Positions 12,077 to 25,225 of a stretch of 64,000 bases of DNA are shown here, piece by piece. Origin of the DNA: Amphiura filiformis (taxonomy: Eukaryota > Echinodermata > Ophiuroidea > Amphilepidida > Amphiuridae); contig NC_092628.1 in the NCBI RefSeq assembly GCF_039555335.1, positions 102,446,647 through 102,510,646 on the forward strand, written 5' to 3'. The translations under genes were made by a program, and so were the position numbers. The first letter of the stretch is position 1. Each line of letters opens with the position of its first letter. The notes beneath the pieces are model-generated. The model did not search any database, was not told the DNA's origin, and was given only the letters and a program-made list of their open reading frames with translations.

Positions 12077-15000
12077 TTACCAGTACACTTACTTGAAATG
12101 CAATACACTAATTAGCGGCGACTGCTATTTGTTGTGTATATGTTTTACTGCATTTTGTCCGTAAAGATTTTTAAATCGCTCGTAAAAATTGTGATATATT
12201 TAATTTTGAGAATTACAATAAAGGAACACGTTTAGCCCATTCAGTTAAGTTCCAGGTGCAAGTCCTATAACACAATGCATATGTAAACTTTCTTTATCTG
12301 TGTCAATAATAGAATATTGATTTCAACGGAGTATGGAGCTTTATGGAAAAAAATATTGATAATACAGGGTGTTGACACTGTGCACCATTGCACCTTTCGC
12401 GCAGTGATTTGATGTAATGCGCCCTTCAACGAATTGAGGTTTTATATCCGAAGCCAAAAGATGGCGCTATTTAGCGTTGTTTCTAATTATGACATATCTG
12501 TCTTTGTTTAGGATTATACAGGGGTAAAAAATAACTGTTACAATTTAATATTAATTAATAATAGGCTATTTATAAAATTATGTAAAATTTTAATTAAGTG
12601 AAATAAAATTTTGCATAATTTAGTAAATATTACAAAGGCCTAGGTTCTATACTTTATATGTAACGATAAAAAATGGTGGTACATGTACCATTCTTGTTTT
12701 GCGGCCTGATTAAGGATAGCAAGTAGGCTTTTCATACTTCAGTTACTGTTCATTTTCCTATACACAATACACAGTGCTCTCACCATTGACGTGTGACCTC
12801 TACAAACAGTGTATGTTAGAGGTAAAGGGCATTGCCTAGTTAACGTCACTGTGTAAAAAATATAGTTTTGTAACATGTCCTAAATTTTTAGATGTTTGGA
12901 AATATTCGCACTTTGGTGTTTTTGCAAGGAAGGGCACGGCATGGCACGGCATGCAACTTTTAGTGACTATCACTCACTTGTGAACCACTCTCTTGTGAGG
13001 GCATTAAAGCTAAATCACTTGACGGATATTTTTTGTATTTGCTGTCAATCAAGAATAATGTTAAATGTATACATTACATGTAGGCTAAAAAACTGAGTAG
13101 GTGGGGCATCTGCAAATGCTCGTACCTACCTGATATTAAATGACAGATAACGGCAAAAACAACTCCCATATCTATCCATAACTTTGGTCAGTGGAGCGAG
13201 TCAGGGGGTGATTATTGATTGGCAAGTGCCATATTTGGGCATAAGGCTTAAGCGCAGTCCACCATTCAAAGTGGAGGACGGGCTGGAGTAATTTCCTGTT
13301 AACCAGGTTAAAGTACTGCAATGGTCGCATCATGTTTGCTGTGCAGCATAACTGCACTATGTTTCTTTTATCACGTTTATCAAACGGCAAATTGTTAAAA
13401 AAGTAATATGTATCTGCAACGTCTATAGACAGTTCATCAGAGGTGCAAACACAGACGAACTCCAGCAAGCTATTAAATGCATGGCTATCGTATCCCGTTT
13501 ACATAGGCCAGAAAAACGTGTCTAGCTGGCTGCTATGTCTAGAGTTCGGCCCTGTTGAATGCTACACGTATGTAGCACAGAGGCGTACTTTGGCCGCTCC
13601 TACCAGGGCGGGAGAAGGTAAAAAAGTTTGACCCTTTTTTTTTCATTGAACAGCAAATTAAAAAAATAAAATAAATAAATAAAGATTATAAGCGTTACCG
13701 ACCTAAAAGAAAAAAATTTTATGTTTAATTAAAATTATCAAAACCTTTTTCAGAATGTCAACTCAGAACCCCCCTCCAAAATACGCGCATGTAGCAGAAT
13801 AATTTGTGGATTATTATGTCTCTGTTTCACGAAGCAACAGGCCCTAATGCTATTAATAGAGATGGGAAACTATAGTTCCATGTCTGAAGGAATGACGTGC
13901 CTTATTTGGACGAATCTCAACAACTCTATGAAAAAGGGAATTTCAAAAATTATCTATACCCTTTTTCTCAACTAAAGTAATACCACTCCTATGTCAAATT
14001 TATCTCATACTACCCCAAAAAACTTAATATACATCTGTACACATCAAGTTTTTACCAAACAGGCTCTTTTTATATGAATATATATACATCATTATAGTTG
14101 TAATTCTAGTTGTAATTCTCTTACTTTCTTATTAGGGCTAATTATCACGGGGTATAAGGCTATTAAGCATCATATTAATTAAATCTTATCTTCTATCAAC
14201 TGAAAGAGCTTTAAAATCAGTTAATTGCGTTAAAATAAAACAAATGCGTATTTTTGACGAACAGTTAAGAATATTAGCCCCAAAATCATGGCCTAAGTAA
14301 AGTCAATGTTTATTAACCACATAGTTGGGCCTTCAATTATTTCAATTATTAAAACGGAATTCGGCCAATTACACTTTTAGAATATCTTGCTCAGCAACAA
14401 CTGCAGCATCTTATTTTAGATCCAACAAATAAGTCTGTGTTACTATATCCCTGACATAGGAGATGGTAATATAGATCATTAGTATGGGACTCATGTCGCG
14501 GAACCAATGATCATGCTAGAATTTGATGCTTACCAAACGCTCGCATTCTTCACGCTAAGGTGACAATTAGAAAAAGGATACGAACATATGGTTTTCTAAT
14601 CGCACTCATTTTTAATATTAGGTTTTAATATAAAGGTTTGGTAAGCTGTTATTTCAGCACGACATGATCTAGGTGAAGATGATATAGAGAGATCGTAGCG
14701 ACAATTGTTCTGGATGTTAATCTCAACTTATCATGTGAATAGTCACGGAATAATGTACACCTATTAATAGTCACGGAATAATTTACACCTATAGGGCCTA
14801 CTTGTTTTCATTTAATTACAGAAAAGTGCACAAACTTCACAGAATAGCAGCTAAAATAAGGCAAGGGGGATTCTAACTCAAATTTATTCTGACGTGGATA
14901 TGGTTTATATTTGAGCAGAATGTAAAGAGAAATCAGTGTTCTCTGAAGTGGATGAATTTCCAATGACAGATTTGTAAATCTATAGCATCATTGGGTAAGT

Positions 15001-15080
15001 ATTTTTCAAAAAGGCAAATAAATCAACCTTTTATTGGATTTGTTGTGTTCTGTCAAATATAAAGTCGTTGGGCAGTGCAA
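12077..15080. other. No gene seen
   Basis: AT-rich. About 12470-12545 is an inverted match to about 17855-17905 (a dispersed repeat). A tandem duplication of TAGTCACGGAATAAT..TACACCTAT occupies 14738-14795. No coding signal. Confidence 0.5.
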
Positions 15081-15325
15081 TAACGTAAAACCTCGTCTAC
15101 AAGCATATAGAGTGCTTTAGATTAAAGCTAAATTAATACAAGCGCCGTCCGTCGACAAACTTATAACATTAAGGAGTTTGAACAAATAAATTACCGATAC
15201 AAGTATCTACAAGTAAGTACTATTGTAAAAACCAATGTATTGTATTGTCATATTTACGGCTGTTTCGTATTAATTTAGCTTTCCTGGAAAACAATCTATA
15301 TGCCTATAGACGAGGTTTTACGGTA
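15081..15325. mobile_element. MITE with GTAAAACCTCGTCTA ends
   Basis: The left arm (CGTAAAACCTCGTCTA, then GCATATAGA and AGCTAAATTAATAC) is mirrored in the right arm ending at 15325. The arms are about 60 bp within a 245 bp element, with TA at both edges. Confidence 0.85.
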
Positions 15326-15584
15326 GTCGCATGCGCCACTTTTTTTTTGGGGGGGCTAAGTTGTTGATTTATTATGAAAATTTAGGTAAATGCATTATTT
15401 GCTAAAAAGCAAATAATTAATTCTTAATTAACTAAATAAAGGTGACTGGGAGTAAAAAATGATAAAAAGATGGAAGTAAACTGGTTCAATAAAGGTAATC
15501 ACTAAATGAAGAAGATGTTATAAATTTGAACAACACTTGAAAAAGTCGCGATGATTTAAAAAGCAAAAGGGTATTTACTTCAGT

Positions 15585-16144
15585 CTATCCTTCATTCAAT
15601 GCTAAGTGCGTCCACCACCACGGTTCATACAGAACCTTTGCATCAGGGCACGGAATAAGAATTCCCAATGTCTTATTTCTCGTGGCCTTTCTTTTTCTTG
15701 CTCTTTTCTTCATTCTGTTTCTTTCGCCTTTTCTCTTCATACAGGCCATACCAAATTTTAAGCTTGGTTTGAGCCTGGTCCCATAAGGCCCCAAGTGTGT
15801 GTCTACCTGGACCGACTGGTTAAACAGACAAACTGACGAGATGCCTTACATTTAATCTTGGTCAATGCTGTTCTTTGATGCGGCGTGGGTTGCGCTTGAT
15901 GGCATTGTTAGCCTTTCTCTTCAGAGTGTCCCATAGGTTCTCTATTGGGTCCAAATCTGGAATCTTTGAAGGCCAAAAGGTTTCTATTCCCCCCGGTGTC
16001 AAGAAAGGCCTGCGTTATTCTGGCTCTGTGTGGTGTCCAATTTTCCTGCATTAGAATAAATCCAGCCGCGATGGCAGTAGCACTGCGAATCCAGATTGAT
16101 CCTCGTTCCCCAATGAGATCAACTACATTTTCTTTTATTAACAC
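15585..16144 (-). pseudogene. Tc1-like transposase relic
   Basis: The minus-strand frame gives ILMQENWTPHRARITQAFLD, the second-aspartate block of Tc1 transposases (usually QxDNxxxH, here E in place of D). A neighbouring frame gives PDLDPIENLWDTLKRK, the third catalytic block (PDLNPIEHLW..L). The two are separated by a frameshift near 16010. The downstream frame is also broken. Not functional. Confidence 0.72.
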
Positions 16145-16509
16145 TCCTTTTCATCGATTAATCACCCATTTGGCAAACATAATGGTTTAAATTTGAATGA
16201 TAAAGGCTCGCACAATAAAGCATCATCTGCACTGGATACTCATCTAGTAATCTGTACAGAATCCTTTGCATAGGGACTACTGAAACGTTTGAGATCCGAC
16301 CCTTTACCATTGAAATGCTTGTAACTTCATTAAGAACGCAGAGCGAAGAGCAAGGGATCAAAATCCGAAGTATAAAATACTGCATTCAGTGAGTTCATTA
16401 ATTTGCTCTATACTTATTCGGGTTATAAATCGTGGCGACGTTTTCAAGTGTAGCGATACTTTTTTGAGCAGTTTATTATATTTACGTATTTCTGTGCACA
16501 CAATTTAAT

Positions 16510-16629
16510 TTTACTAGAAATAATAGTCCTGTTGTTCAGCACTGCGGGTCGAAACTTCAAGCTAACTAACATTTGAACAGTCGTGAATAACACGCTCATT
16601 ATTTCTGATAATGGTCTGTTTCTCACCCT
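16510..16629. repeat. Small foldback repeat, copy 1
   Basis: ACTAGAAATAATAGTCCTGT on the left pairs imperfectly with ATTATTTCTGATAATGG on the right. Related to 16918-17053; both are followed by CTCACCCTTTATCTA. Confidence 0.6.
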
Positions 16630-16917
16630 TTATCTAGGCCTAATACGTGATGGATAGAGCATTACCCTTTATTTTGTAATTTATAAGAATATATGGAATA
16701 AATCAGAAGATGATTGACTACCTAACTACTTCAAATACAGATTTCAATGAGATTGAGCTCAATTCTGTAATTGGATTGAGAATGCTGACTTCTAGCATTT
16801 TTTAGTAATGTTTTCAATTCAAAAAATTACAGTTTAACATTAAATATGTGAACTATAAAGTTGGTGCAAAAATGATAAATTTGCTCGACGTATACATGTA
16901 TGTAAGATAACCTGCTC

Positions 16918-17053
16918 AAAACAGACCATTACTAGAAAGAATGGGCATGTCGCTCCGAACTGGTTCGATGTTAGTCGGGGTCTCAACCTCACACCAACTA
17001 ACATCTCCCCAGTTCTGAACAATACGCCCATTATTTCTTGTAATGATCTGTTT
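16918..17053. repeat. Small foldback repeat, copy 2
   Basis: AAACAGACCATTACTAGAAA on the left is the inverted counterpart of the right end at 17030-17053. The arms are about 55 bp and hold CCGAACTGG / CCAGTTCTG and a TGTTAGT core. Confidence 0.7.
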
Positions 17054-18604
17054 CTCACCCTTTATCTAATTAGTGTAATGTGTTTGAAAAAGAAAAAAGA
17101 AAATTAAAAAAAATGAGTCCCAATGTCACAGCATCAAGTGTGATAAAAAATAATGGAAGGCCCTAGATAGTTGAACAGCTTTAATACTGATTCGTTATTA
17201 AAATAACCAGCGAATCGTTTCACCGTGGGAAATGTCATGTGTCTGGAAACATACGGGGACATATGGCGTTACCATGAAATAATATGACTGGGAAATTATT
17301 AAATCAAATGAAGACTTTATCATTTTTATGTCATGACGGGACACATTTATGGCAGTGAATTTATGATATCTACTGTCAGCTTTAACATATAAAATATCAG
17401 GTATTGAAATCGTTGCTTAATCTTCACAGAATTGTTAAGAAAAGTAACGCATGACGTCATATTACGGCCTCCAGAAATTCAAAAGAGCTGATTAAAAAAG
17501 CCATGATGTGTGATTTCTCCAACAGCGACGCCCTCAATATTTCTCGAATTTATACTTTTTGCATGGTTGTATTGCCCAATACCGCGAGCCTTCAGTGCTT
17601 TAATTACAGTAAAATTGGAGTTTTTAAATAAATCCGGATATCGAGTGATGGCTGACACGTCACGTGTATGTGTATCATTGAATTAGTGACGTATAAACTG
17701 TGTGTATTTCGCTATTCGCCGAACTAATATACGGTATTGACGATAATTATAGGCGCTGAAAAGGAAATAACAATTGTCCTTGTTTTACCTCATTTGTTGA
17801 CTCAAATCATGATATAATGTGATCACTGAAAATCGCTTTAAAGGAATTGTATACAGCAAGGTACCAGTTATTTTTTACACTTGTATATCTTAAACAAAGA
17901 CAGATATTCATCGGCCCATTTGTTAAAATCATTCAAGAAATAAAAACACGATGATCCAAAACCCAAGGCATATGCAAATTAAAAAGTTCCAGTTTGCTCC
18001 ATTTGCACAAATCGTTCTCGAACAAGATAACCAGCGCCGTGCTTCCATTGACTAGCACATTAAAACCAGCGCCCAGCTTTCCATTGATAAGAACATAAAA
18101 TGTAACTTTTGATTTCGTTACTTCCTTGGTTTTTAATATATAGATCACCGTTTCTTTACTTTTCAATCAATTTAAAAACATGAGGTCTAACATCAGAGCT
18201 AATTGTGACACATATTTATCTTTGTGTCACGGTTGTTTGATGGCATGTAAAACTGAGTCATTTTTAAGGGGTATAGACACTTGTAAAATGATATTAGAGC
18301 ATCAGCAAACAGACTTACAAGTGGAATTTTCAAAAAACCTTTTATCATGAAATATAAGGTATTTGGATAATTTAAATTTAAATTATATATAAATAGCGCC
18401 CTCAATTTGCACAGAAATGCATAGTTTATAGAATTAAAATTACCATAAAGAAGCAGAAAAGATGAATAATTTGATACAGAAACGAAAATCTATGTTAAAA
18501 ATTGCTACAAAATAAATGTGTATGTACAGTTTATTAGTGTGATAGCTGTTGGTATTATTCAGGTCTCGAATTGAACATTATGGTAATGTGTTGTTAGAAA
18601 TATT
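17054..18604. other. No gene seen
   Basis: AT-rich. 17845-18140 (AAGGTACCAGTT, TATATCTTAAACAAAGACA) belongs to a dispersed repeat also seen at 41343-41460. No coding signal. Confidence 0.5.
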
Positions 18605-20168
18605 AATAAACTAGCGGGATACCCGCGCTTCGCGCGGGTCCCCGCTAGATGAGTAAATGGGAGCGATCACTAAAACAGGAGGAATTACTGAAAAGTAGAA
18701 TCATTGAAAAAGTAAATTTTATTTTTCTAAACCTGACCCTTCTGGCAGTTCCATTTAGCTTTTTTTTTCTTTTCAGTTTCTTCTACATGGGCCTAGTTTG
18801 TTCCCATTTAAAAAAATATTGCTATTTAGTTTGTGATTTTCCGTTTCCATGTTATTTATTTATTTAGGCCTAACAGCATTCCCATTATGTTCCAAATCTG
18901 TCCTTTCTTACGTTTCCCTTTTAGCTTCTTTTAATTTTTATGCTGCTTAGCTTGTGATTTCCCGTTTCCATGTTATTTATTTAATTCTGTTCTCATTATT
19001 TTAGCTTCTTTTTTCTTATATTTCCTGATTAATTTTAATATAATTTTAGCTTTTTTTTTCTTACGTTTGCTGATTAGTTTCTTTCCTTCTTTATTTTGCT
19101 CCCGTTTCATTTAGTTACTGTAACCTTTTCAGTTTCTTCTACATATATCTATTTAATTTGTTCCAATAAATATATGCTGTTATTTTCTGTTTCCATGTTA
19201 TTTATTTATTGATGTTATTTATTATTATTTATTATTTTATAAATCTACCCTTTCTTACGTTTGTCCTTTTAGCTTTGGCTTTTTTTTTACATTTTTGTTT
19301 CCAGTTTTCATATTTCCTGCTTAGCGTGTGATTTCCCATTTGCATTTAGGCCTATGTTCTCATTATTTTAGCTTCCTTTTTCATGAATTATTTTTCTCTG
19401 GCACGGAAAGTTGGCCTATGCATATGCGCCCCGTGCGTGCGCGTCACATCCCTTGTACGCCAACGCACTAACGCCAACGCACTGCCAGTTAGTTACGGTA
19501 CGCGCTACCACTGAGTTTCGACAATAAAAAGCCCGGGAAAAAAACACCCGGTTTTAACCATATTTCTTGGCCGTTTTCAACCAAATGCACATCCCGTATA
19601 TATTCCTCAATCTCCCGTATGAATTTGGCTGTAAAACTAAACGACGTTTCATAGGCCTAGAATAAATAACGAAATTGTACACTGACTGCCTCCACCTCGG
19701 GTCTCCTGATTCACGCGTCGTAGCCTTAATCTCTTGGCTGCCAACCTCGATGCAGTGGCGGAAAATGGGGCGCGTAGCTCTGCGTAGGGGCGAAAAGCTC
19801 GTAAGATCATTCATAAATTATGCGTTGTTGCGCATCTAGATAGCCTGAATCATTTCTTGGCCACCTCGCAGTTGGCAGAAAACGGGGCAATGTTGCTCTG
19901 CGTATGGTTTTTGAATGTAAATATTTATACTACGCGATTCACACTGTCCTTATTACCCACAATGCCACTGCATGCGATTTTGCATAGCAACACACCAGTT
20001 TTTTATGTTATTCTCTTAGTTACCATCAATTTTTGCAAAAATGACCCTCAGATGGTTTAATGGCAATATGTACCCGATCAATGTACGAATAAATCAGAGC
20101 TGAAAGTGAAATCATCTCTGAGTCTATTTGTGCACAAGATTTAGCGACTTCCTTTTATTTATATAGAT
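18605..20168. repeat. Unclassified repeat starting with a GC hairpin
   Basis: Begins with a strong hairpin at 18611-18648 (CTAGCGGG..ACCCGCGC TTC GCGCGGGT..CCCGCTAG). It continues T-rich with recurring TTTCCATGTTATTTATTT and TTTAGCTTTTTTTT words to about 19400, then GC-richer sequence, and may end near TTTTATTTATATAGATGA. The hairpin ending in CTAG recalls a Helitron 3' terminus. The limits and class are guesses. Confidence 0.4.
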
Positions 20169-20634
20169 GATCACATCAAACAACCGTAGTGTATAATAAA
20201 GCTTTGCGGTCTGTATTGCAACTCACCATCCGCAGATCATTATGAGATTCATGAAGCATGAATATAAGATAAAATTATTATATAATAGTTTTAAAAATTC
20301 TTGTAATTTGTAATGACATTTTCAGAATTGCTGAAATAAATTATATCCAAGTCATAACACATGTTACTGACTGAAATGATTTGCATATCTTTATCCATAC
20401 AATTCATGTACCAGTTTAATCTACTTGATACGTCTTAATTTGAATATAATGCTGACATGCATTGCAGCAGCCTTACCAGGCACGTTTCGTTTTTAAGATG
20501 AAAGACACATTACAGTATTGATCTGGAATATTAAAGTGATCCATCATTAAATTTAGGAAGTGTCAATTATGCATCATTTCAGTCAATGGAGTGTGGGAGT
20601 TTCTAAATGACAATGAGAATTATTGTCTGTACAA

Positions 20635-20827
<193 letters not shown>

Positions 20828-21596
20828 AATGTATTGTATCTTTTGTTATTCCACAATTTCACGAATGGGTAAAACGGCTGATTTTATATGCATACAGCAA
20901 ATTAACAAAGTCTAAAATATGAACATCTGGGTAAGTCGGGCCCGTAGAACAGGTTTTCTCAGTCGCCTAATATTTCTTTTAAGGATGTGCAACTCAGGCT
21001 TTTGCCTTTTGTAGCGTCTCCTGAATCTTATGTTAATTCTATTTTGCTGTTTTAACTTATGTGCATGTATTTGGATATAAATAAATATAATATAATGTTT
21101 GAATGGCGCAAATACAGTATGTGAATTGATCAGTGAAAACTCTTCACATGGTGACATTTTAATTCTTGAGGTTTGTAGAAACAAGTATGGAAATATAGAA
21201 CTTTTTTAGAATTGTATTTTGTACATAATTTGTTATTTTATACATCATTTTCAACATTGAAAGTTATGAGCAAAGGAGTGAAAAACATAAAGAAATAGTT
21301 TCTTTTTAGCCCATATTATCTATATAGGATAATGTGACATGTGAAGGGTTTTCACATCACATAATGTCCAAATAGCTCTAACGCAACATGGTTTTATGTT
21401 ATTTATATGTATTTCAAAATTATAGATATTTTCTTTAATCCGCAGAACTGCATACAATAAAATGTCACGTTGGTTCACCGTGTGCAACTTGTTGCTGTTG
21501 TTGAATGGCTCAAACGTAAGTAGATAATGCATTATTGATGTTAGTCTAATCATGTATGTATGTATGTATATCATATTATATCGTATTATCGTAGCG

Positions 21597-21669
<73 letters not shown>
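21597..21669. repeat. (ATT)n microsatellite
   Basis: About 24 ATT triplets directly before the CGAGTTT-array element. Confidence 0.97.
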
Positions 21670-21672
<3 letters not shown>

Positions 21673-21679
21673 GCTGAAC

Positions 21680-23093
21680 AAGTGTGTTGCTATTTTACCG
21701 AGTTTCGAGTTCGAGTATCGAGTTTCGAGTTCGAGTTTCGAGTTACAAATTTCGTGTTTCGAGTTACAAATTTCGAGTTTCGAGTTATTATTTTCGAGTT
21801 TTTTCATTACTACTAAATATAACATTTAAAGTGAAATAATAACGTTATTTAGCTCAATGAACATGATAATAACCTAACTCGATATTTTGACTTTTTCGAG
21901 TTATAACTCGAAAATGTCAATATATCGAGTTAAGTTTGTCATCAATCATAGTTCCAAGATATTCATATGAAGACACACGCTCCACCTTACTACCCTTCAC
22001 GAGTATAGGGCTTGAATATAGTTTCAAAAATAACTCTTATTATAAGTAAAAATATAATGTCATTTGACGAAGGCTCAATTCAACACTCACTTGATATTCG
22101 ACGAAAATATATATATATATGTGACGTGTCATGTCAAAAGGAGACACTTTTGGGCAGGTTTTCAATTGTGAGGTTTTTACATATTAAAAGTCTAGAGATA
22201 TTTTGCTCCACAACGTCGTTTTCTCCAATGAAATCGGACATTCCCAAGCGAAGATATTGAGTTCGTAAGTTAGGATATTATAAAATTGGAAATTGAGATA
22301 TCGGCCTTTAAAAATATTATTGACAATGTTAAGAGTAGGAATTACCTTGAAAAATGTCTAAAAAAATACAAGATGCCAGTTATATTCTGGTCTGAAACTA
22401 TCAGACAATATTTTAAACATAAATAACATCACAGATTCACAACAAACCCAAATTGTGAAAATATCACCCCGGGCAGATTTTTGGCTATTTCTCCATTTAC
22501 GATCCTGCCCAAAAGTGTCTCATGTTGACATGACACGTCACATATATACCGATTTATCAATTCATCCGATCGATGTTTGACATACTTCACCATATCACAA
22601 GCATTTAGGTCAATTTCAAAAATTAGAATATGTAACTTTAATGATTTTTTAAACAATATATTCGCCATATATCACATATGCATTTTTCCCTTAAATATTG
22701 GCACTTCCTTGGTTTCGCGTAGCTCTGCGCTAAATTGTGTTTTAACATTCTGTCAATTTTATCTCATAAACGTTACACCGAATAAGGCTTGTAATATTTC
22801 GCCAAGTCTAACGTGTAATATTTTAACTACTGTTCTACTTTCCGTGTTCGTTTAGCGTTGTTTTTAATGTTCAACTAGTTTCTGATTTTATTACACTTTT
22901 ACTAAAAACCTCAGAAACGTAACTCGAAAATCCTAACTCGAAACTCGAAAAACCTAACTCGAAACTCGAAATTTGTAACTCAAAACTCGAAATTTGGAAC
23001 TCGAAACTCGAACTCGAAACTCGAACTCGAAACTCGAACTCGAAACTCGAAACTCGAACTCGAAACTCGAAACTCGATGAATAGCAACACACG
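21680..23093. mobile_element. Element bounded by inverted CGAGTTT arrays
   Basis: The left boundary GTGTGTTGCTATT is followed by an array of CGAGTTT/CGAGTTA words (21700-21800). The right end carries the reverse-complement array (AACTCGAAACTCGAAA, 22918-23078), then AATAGCAACACAC, the mirror of the left boundary. So the whole 1.4 kb reads as one inverted-repeat unit with repeat-built arms. A smaller inverted-repeat element is nested inside at 22105-22555. Confidence 0.75.
22105..22555. mobile_element. Nested inverted-repeat element
   Basis: GTGACGTGTCATGTCAA then GAGACACTTTTGGGCAGG on the left is mirrored by CCTGCCCAAAAGTGTCTC and TTGACATGACACGTCAC on the right. The arms are about 50 bp and the interior is AT-rich. 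Confidence 0.8.
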
Positions 23094-23702
23094 CTGAACA
23101 AAGGTTGATATACAACTTTTTCGCTCAAGTCATGGTCTTTCAGTTTTTGATGCGTGTTACTATTTTGAAAACGAGCCATTAATAAATCTGCAAATTAGCA
23201 CGCCTTCGCTAAATAATCCTACAAACATGCGATTCATAGTTTCACCGGATGATTAGCTAAATATGAAAACAAAACTACCAAGTTTAGAATCAATGCCCCT
23301 TGGAATAATTTCTTGAGATCAAACATAAAAATCACCACCCCATCCTATCCCCGATATTCATTGATATAATATGATTGTTCTGTTTGATCGCAAAGGTTGG
23401 TCTACGATTATCTCGGGTCATTTGTATACTGGCGTTTAGCCTTCCGGATGAAAGGTCGTAAGACAAGGTTTAAATAATAGTTTTCCATTTGGGCTTGGCG
23501 ACTTAAAAAGCGCCACATAAAATACCCGCGCATTACAGCATAACTTTCATGTTAAAATAATATATTTCTAAATTTTGCTACACACAGTATGTTGCCGAAG
23601 CAGCAGAGAATTGTATAAAAGGTAGGATTTTCTTTAATATTTATACATATACAGTTGTGTAAGTTCATATGTGCAGGTAGTAAACAAGAAGTAAAAAGAT
23701 TA

Positions 23703-24922
23703 AAACTTTCAACTGCACTCACCAGGTTATTTTCCCAAATATTTCAGAACCAACTGGTTCCTTTCTCAGTGGGTGATGGTGTGTGAGATGCTGCTGAAAT
23801 CAGTGTTTCTAGAAGATCTTCTACTACTTTTATGGAACAGTTTGAAAGCTAAGCCCTTGAAACTGCACCACATCCACCCAGAGTGTGGCTTCGCTACGTG
23901 GACGACACGTTCGTAGTTATTAAACGGGAGCATTTCAGCGAATTCACAGAGCATATCAACTCGCAAAGTTCACATGTGAAGCGGAGGTGGATGGACAGCT
24001 TCCTTTCTTAGATACGTTGGTCAAGCGCTCCGAGGACGGTTCTTTACGGGTCAGTGTGTATCGTAAACCTACACACACTGACCAATACCTCAATTTTGAC
24101 AGCCACCATCCGCTAGAGCATAAGTTGAGCGTAATCAGGACTTTGTTCCTCCGGGCGGATTTCGCAGTTACGGACCCATTAGACAGAGAGAAAGAAATCT
24201 CGCATGTGCAGTCCGCGCTCAAGAATTGTGGATACGAGCGTTGGACATTTCACAAAGCTCGCAAACCGAAAAAACAAACAGATAACTCTTCTGCGGCGAA
24301 TGCTAACACCAAATGCAAAGCTAATATCAACTTGCCATATGTCAAGGGTACCAGTGAGAAACTTCGCCGTGTGTTTCAGCAGTATGGGGTTTTTGCCACC
24401 TTTAGACCCCTCACCACGCTGCGTAAGAATCTGGTAGCACTGGACCCCACTGAAAAAGAAGATCAAACAGGAGTTATATACCACATTCCATGCACCGATT
24501 GTAGCTCTGTTTACATTGGTGAAACCGGAAGGAAACTCAAGTTCAAACATAAGGAGCATAAATCAGTTATTTATGCTCCTTTTTTGTGCCAATTCTCCTG
24601 TATCTGCTCATACCAAGTCCGGTCACAATATTGACTGGGGCGGAGTTACTATTTTGGAAAAGGACAGCAGGAACGATACAAGGAAAATTCGCGAAGCGAT
24701 CCACATTAGGAGAAACCCGCAGCCCAAAATCAACACCTCGCAGGGGTATCTCCAGTTTACAACAGCTTGCTGAAATCAGTGAAACCAACTGGCAACTCTA
24801 GTAGAAGATCTTCTAGAAACACTGATTTCAGCAGCATCTCACACACCATCACCCACTGAGGAAGGAACCAGTTGGTTCTGAAATATTTGGGAAAATAACC
24901 TGGTGAGTGCAGTTGAAAGTTT
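23703..24922. mobile_element. Penelope-like element with 124 bp inverted ends
   Basis: Two 124 bp arms, 23703-23826 and 24799-24922, are reverse complements with a single mismatch noticed (TTTCTCAG against TTCCTCAG). Between them lies a degenerate reverse transcriptase/GIY-YIG coding region. Penelope-like elements are known to carry inverted or partial terminal copies. The near identity of the arms points to recent insertion or conversion. Confidence 0.85.
23850..24775 (+). pseudogene. Penelope-like RT-GIY-YIG ORF, frameshifted
   Basis: The frame at 23880-23960 reads RVWLRYVDDTFVVIKREHF and contains the YVDD catalytic box of reverse transcriptase. After a shift near 23965 the frame (23987-24580) gives GQLPFLDTLVKR, VYRKPTHTDQYLNF (RT thumb side), CGYERWTFHKA and CTDCSSVYIGETGRKL, the GIY-YIG endonuclease core. 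A second shift falls at a 29 bp hairpin (24552-24580). Beyond it the frame continues SAHTKSGHNIDWGGVTILEK to near 24770. The N-terminal RT motifs are missing, so the copy is dead. RT followed by GIY-YIG is the hallmark of canonical Penelope-like elements. Confidence 0.85.
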
Positions 24923-24925
24923 AAG

Positions 24926-25225
24926 TTGAGATTTTTATATCGCTGGAAACCTCTGGCTACATAATGTTTATGTACAAAATATCTCTTGCAGATGAATTCG
25001 TTTAGCTAAGATATCTAAGATATCGTGAAATTTGAATTTCGTTCTGGTGCACCAGAACGAAATTACAACGCATTGTCTATGGAGCAGTGTAAAACACATA
25101 ATCATGCATAACTCGCAAACGCAAAATCGGAATCAACTGAAATTTTGGGAATAGGCTTTTTTCGTGGATATGTACTGAAACATGTCATAAAAAGAGGATG
25201 CTAGGATCACGAAATCCTCCTTTAA
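24926..25225. mobile_element. TTAA-type MITE, copy 2, left-truncated
   Basis: A direct match to 7138-7435 over about 300 bp, including the perfect 30 bp palindrome and the right end GGATCACGAAATCCTCCTTTAA. The left terminus is missing where it meets the Penelope arm. Confidence 0.85.

Noticed and set aside
22871..23179. Open frame with repeated FEFRVRVSS-like words
   Set aside because: Translation of the CGAGTTT array, not a protein.
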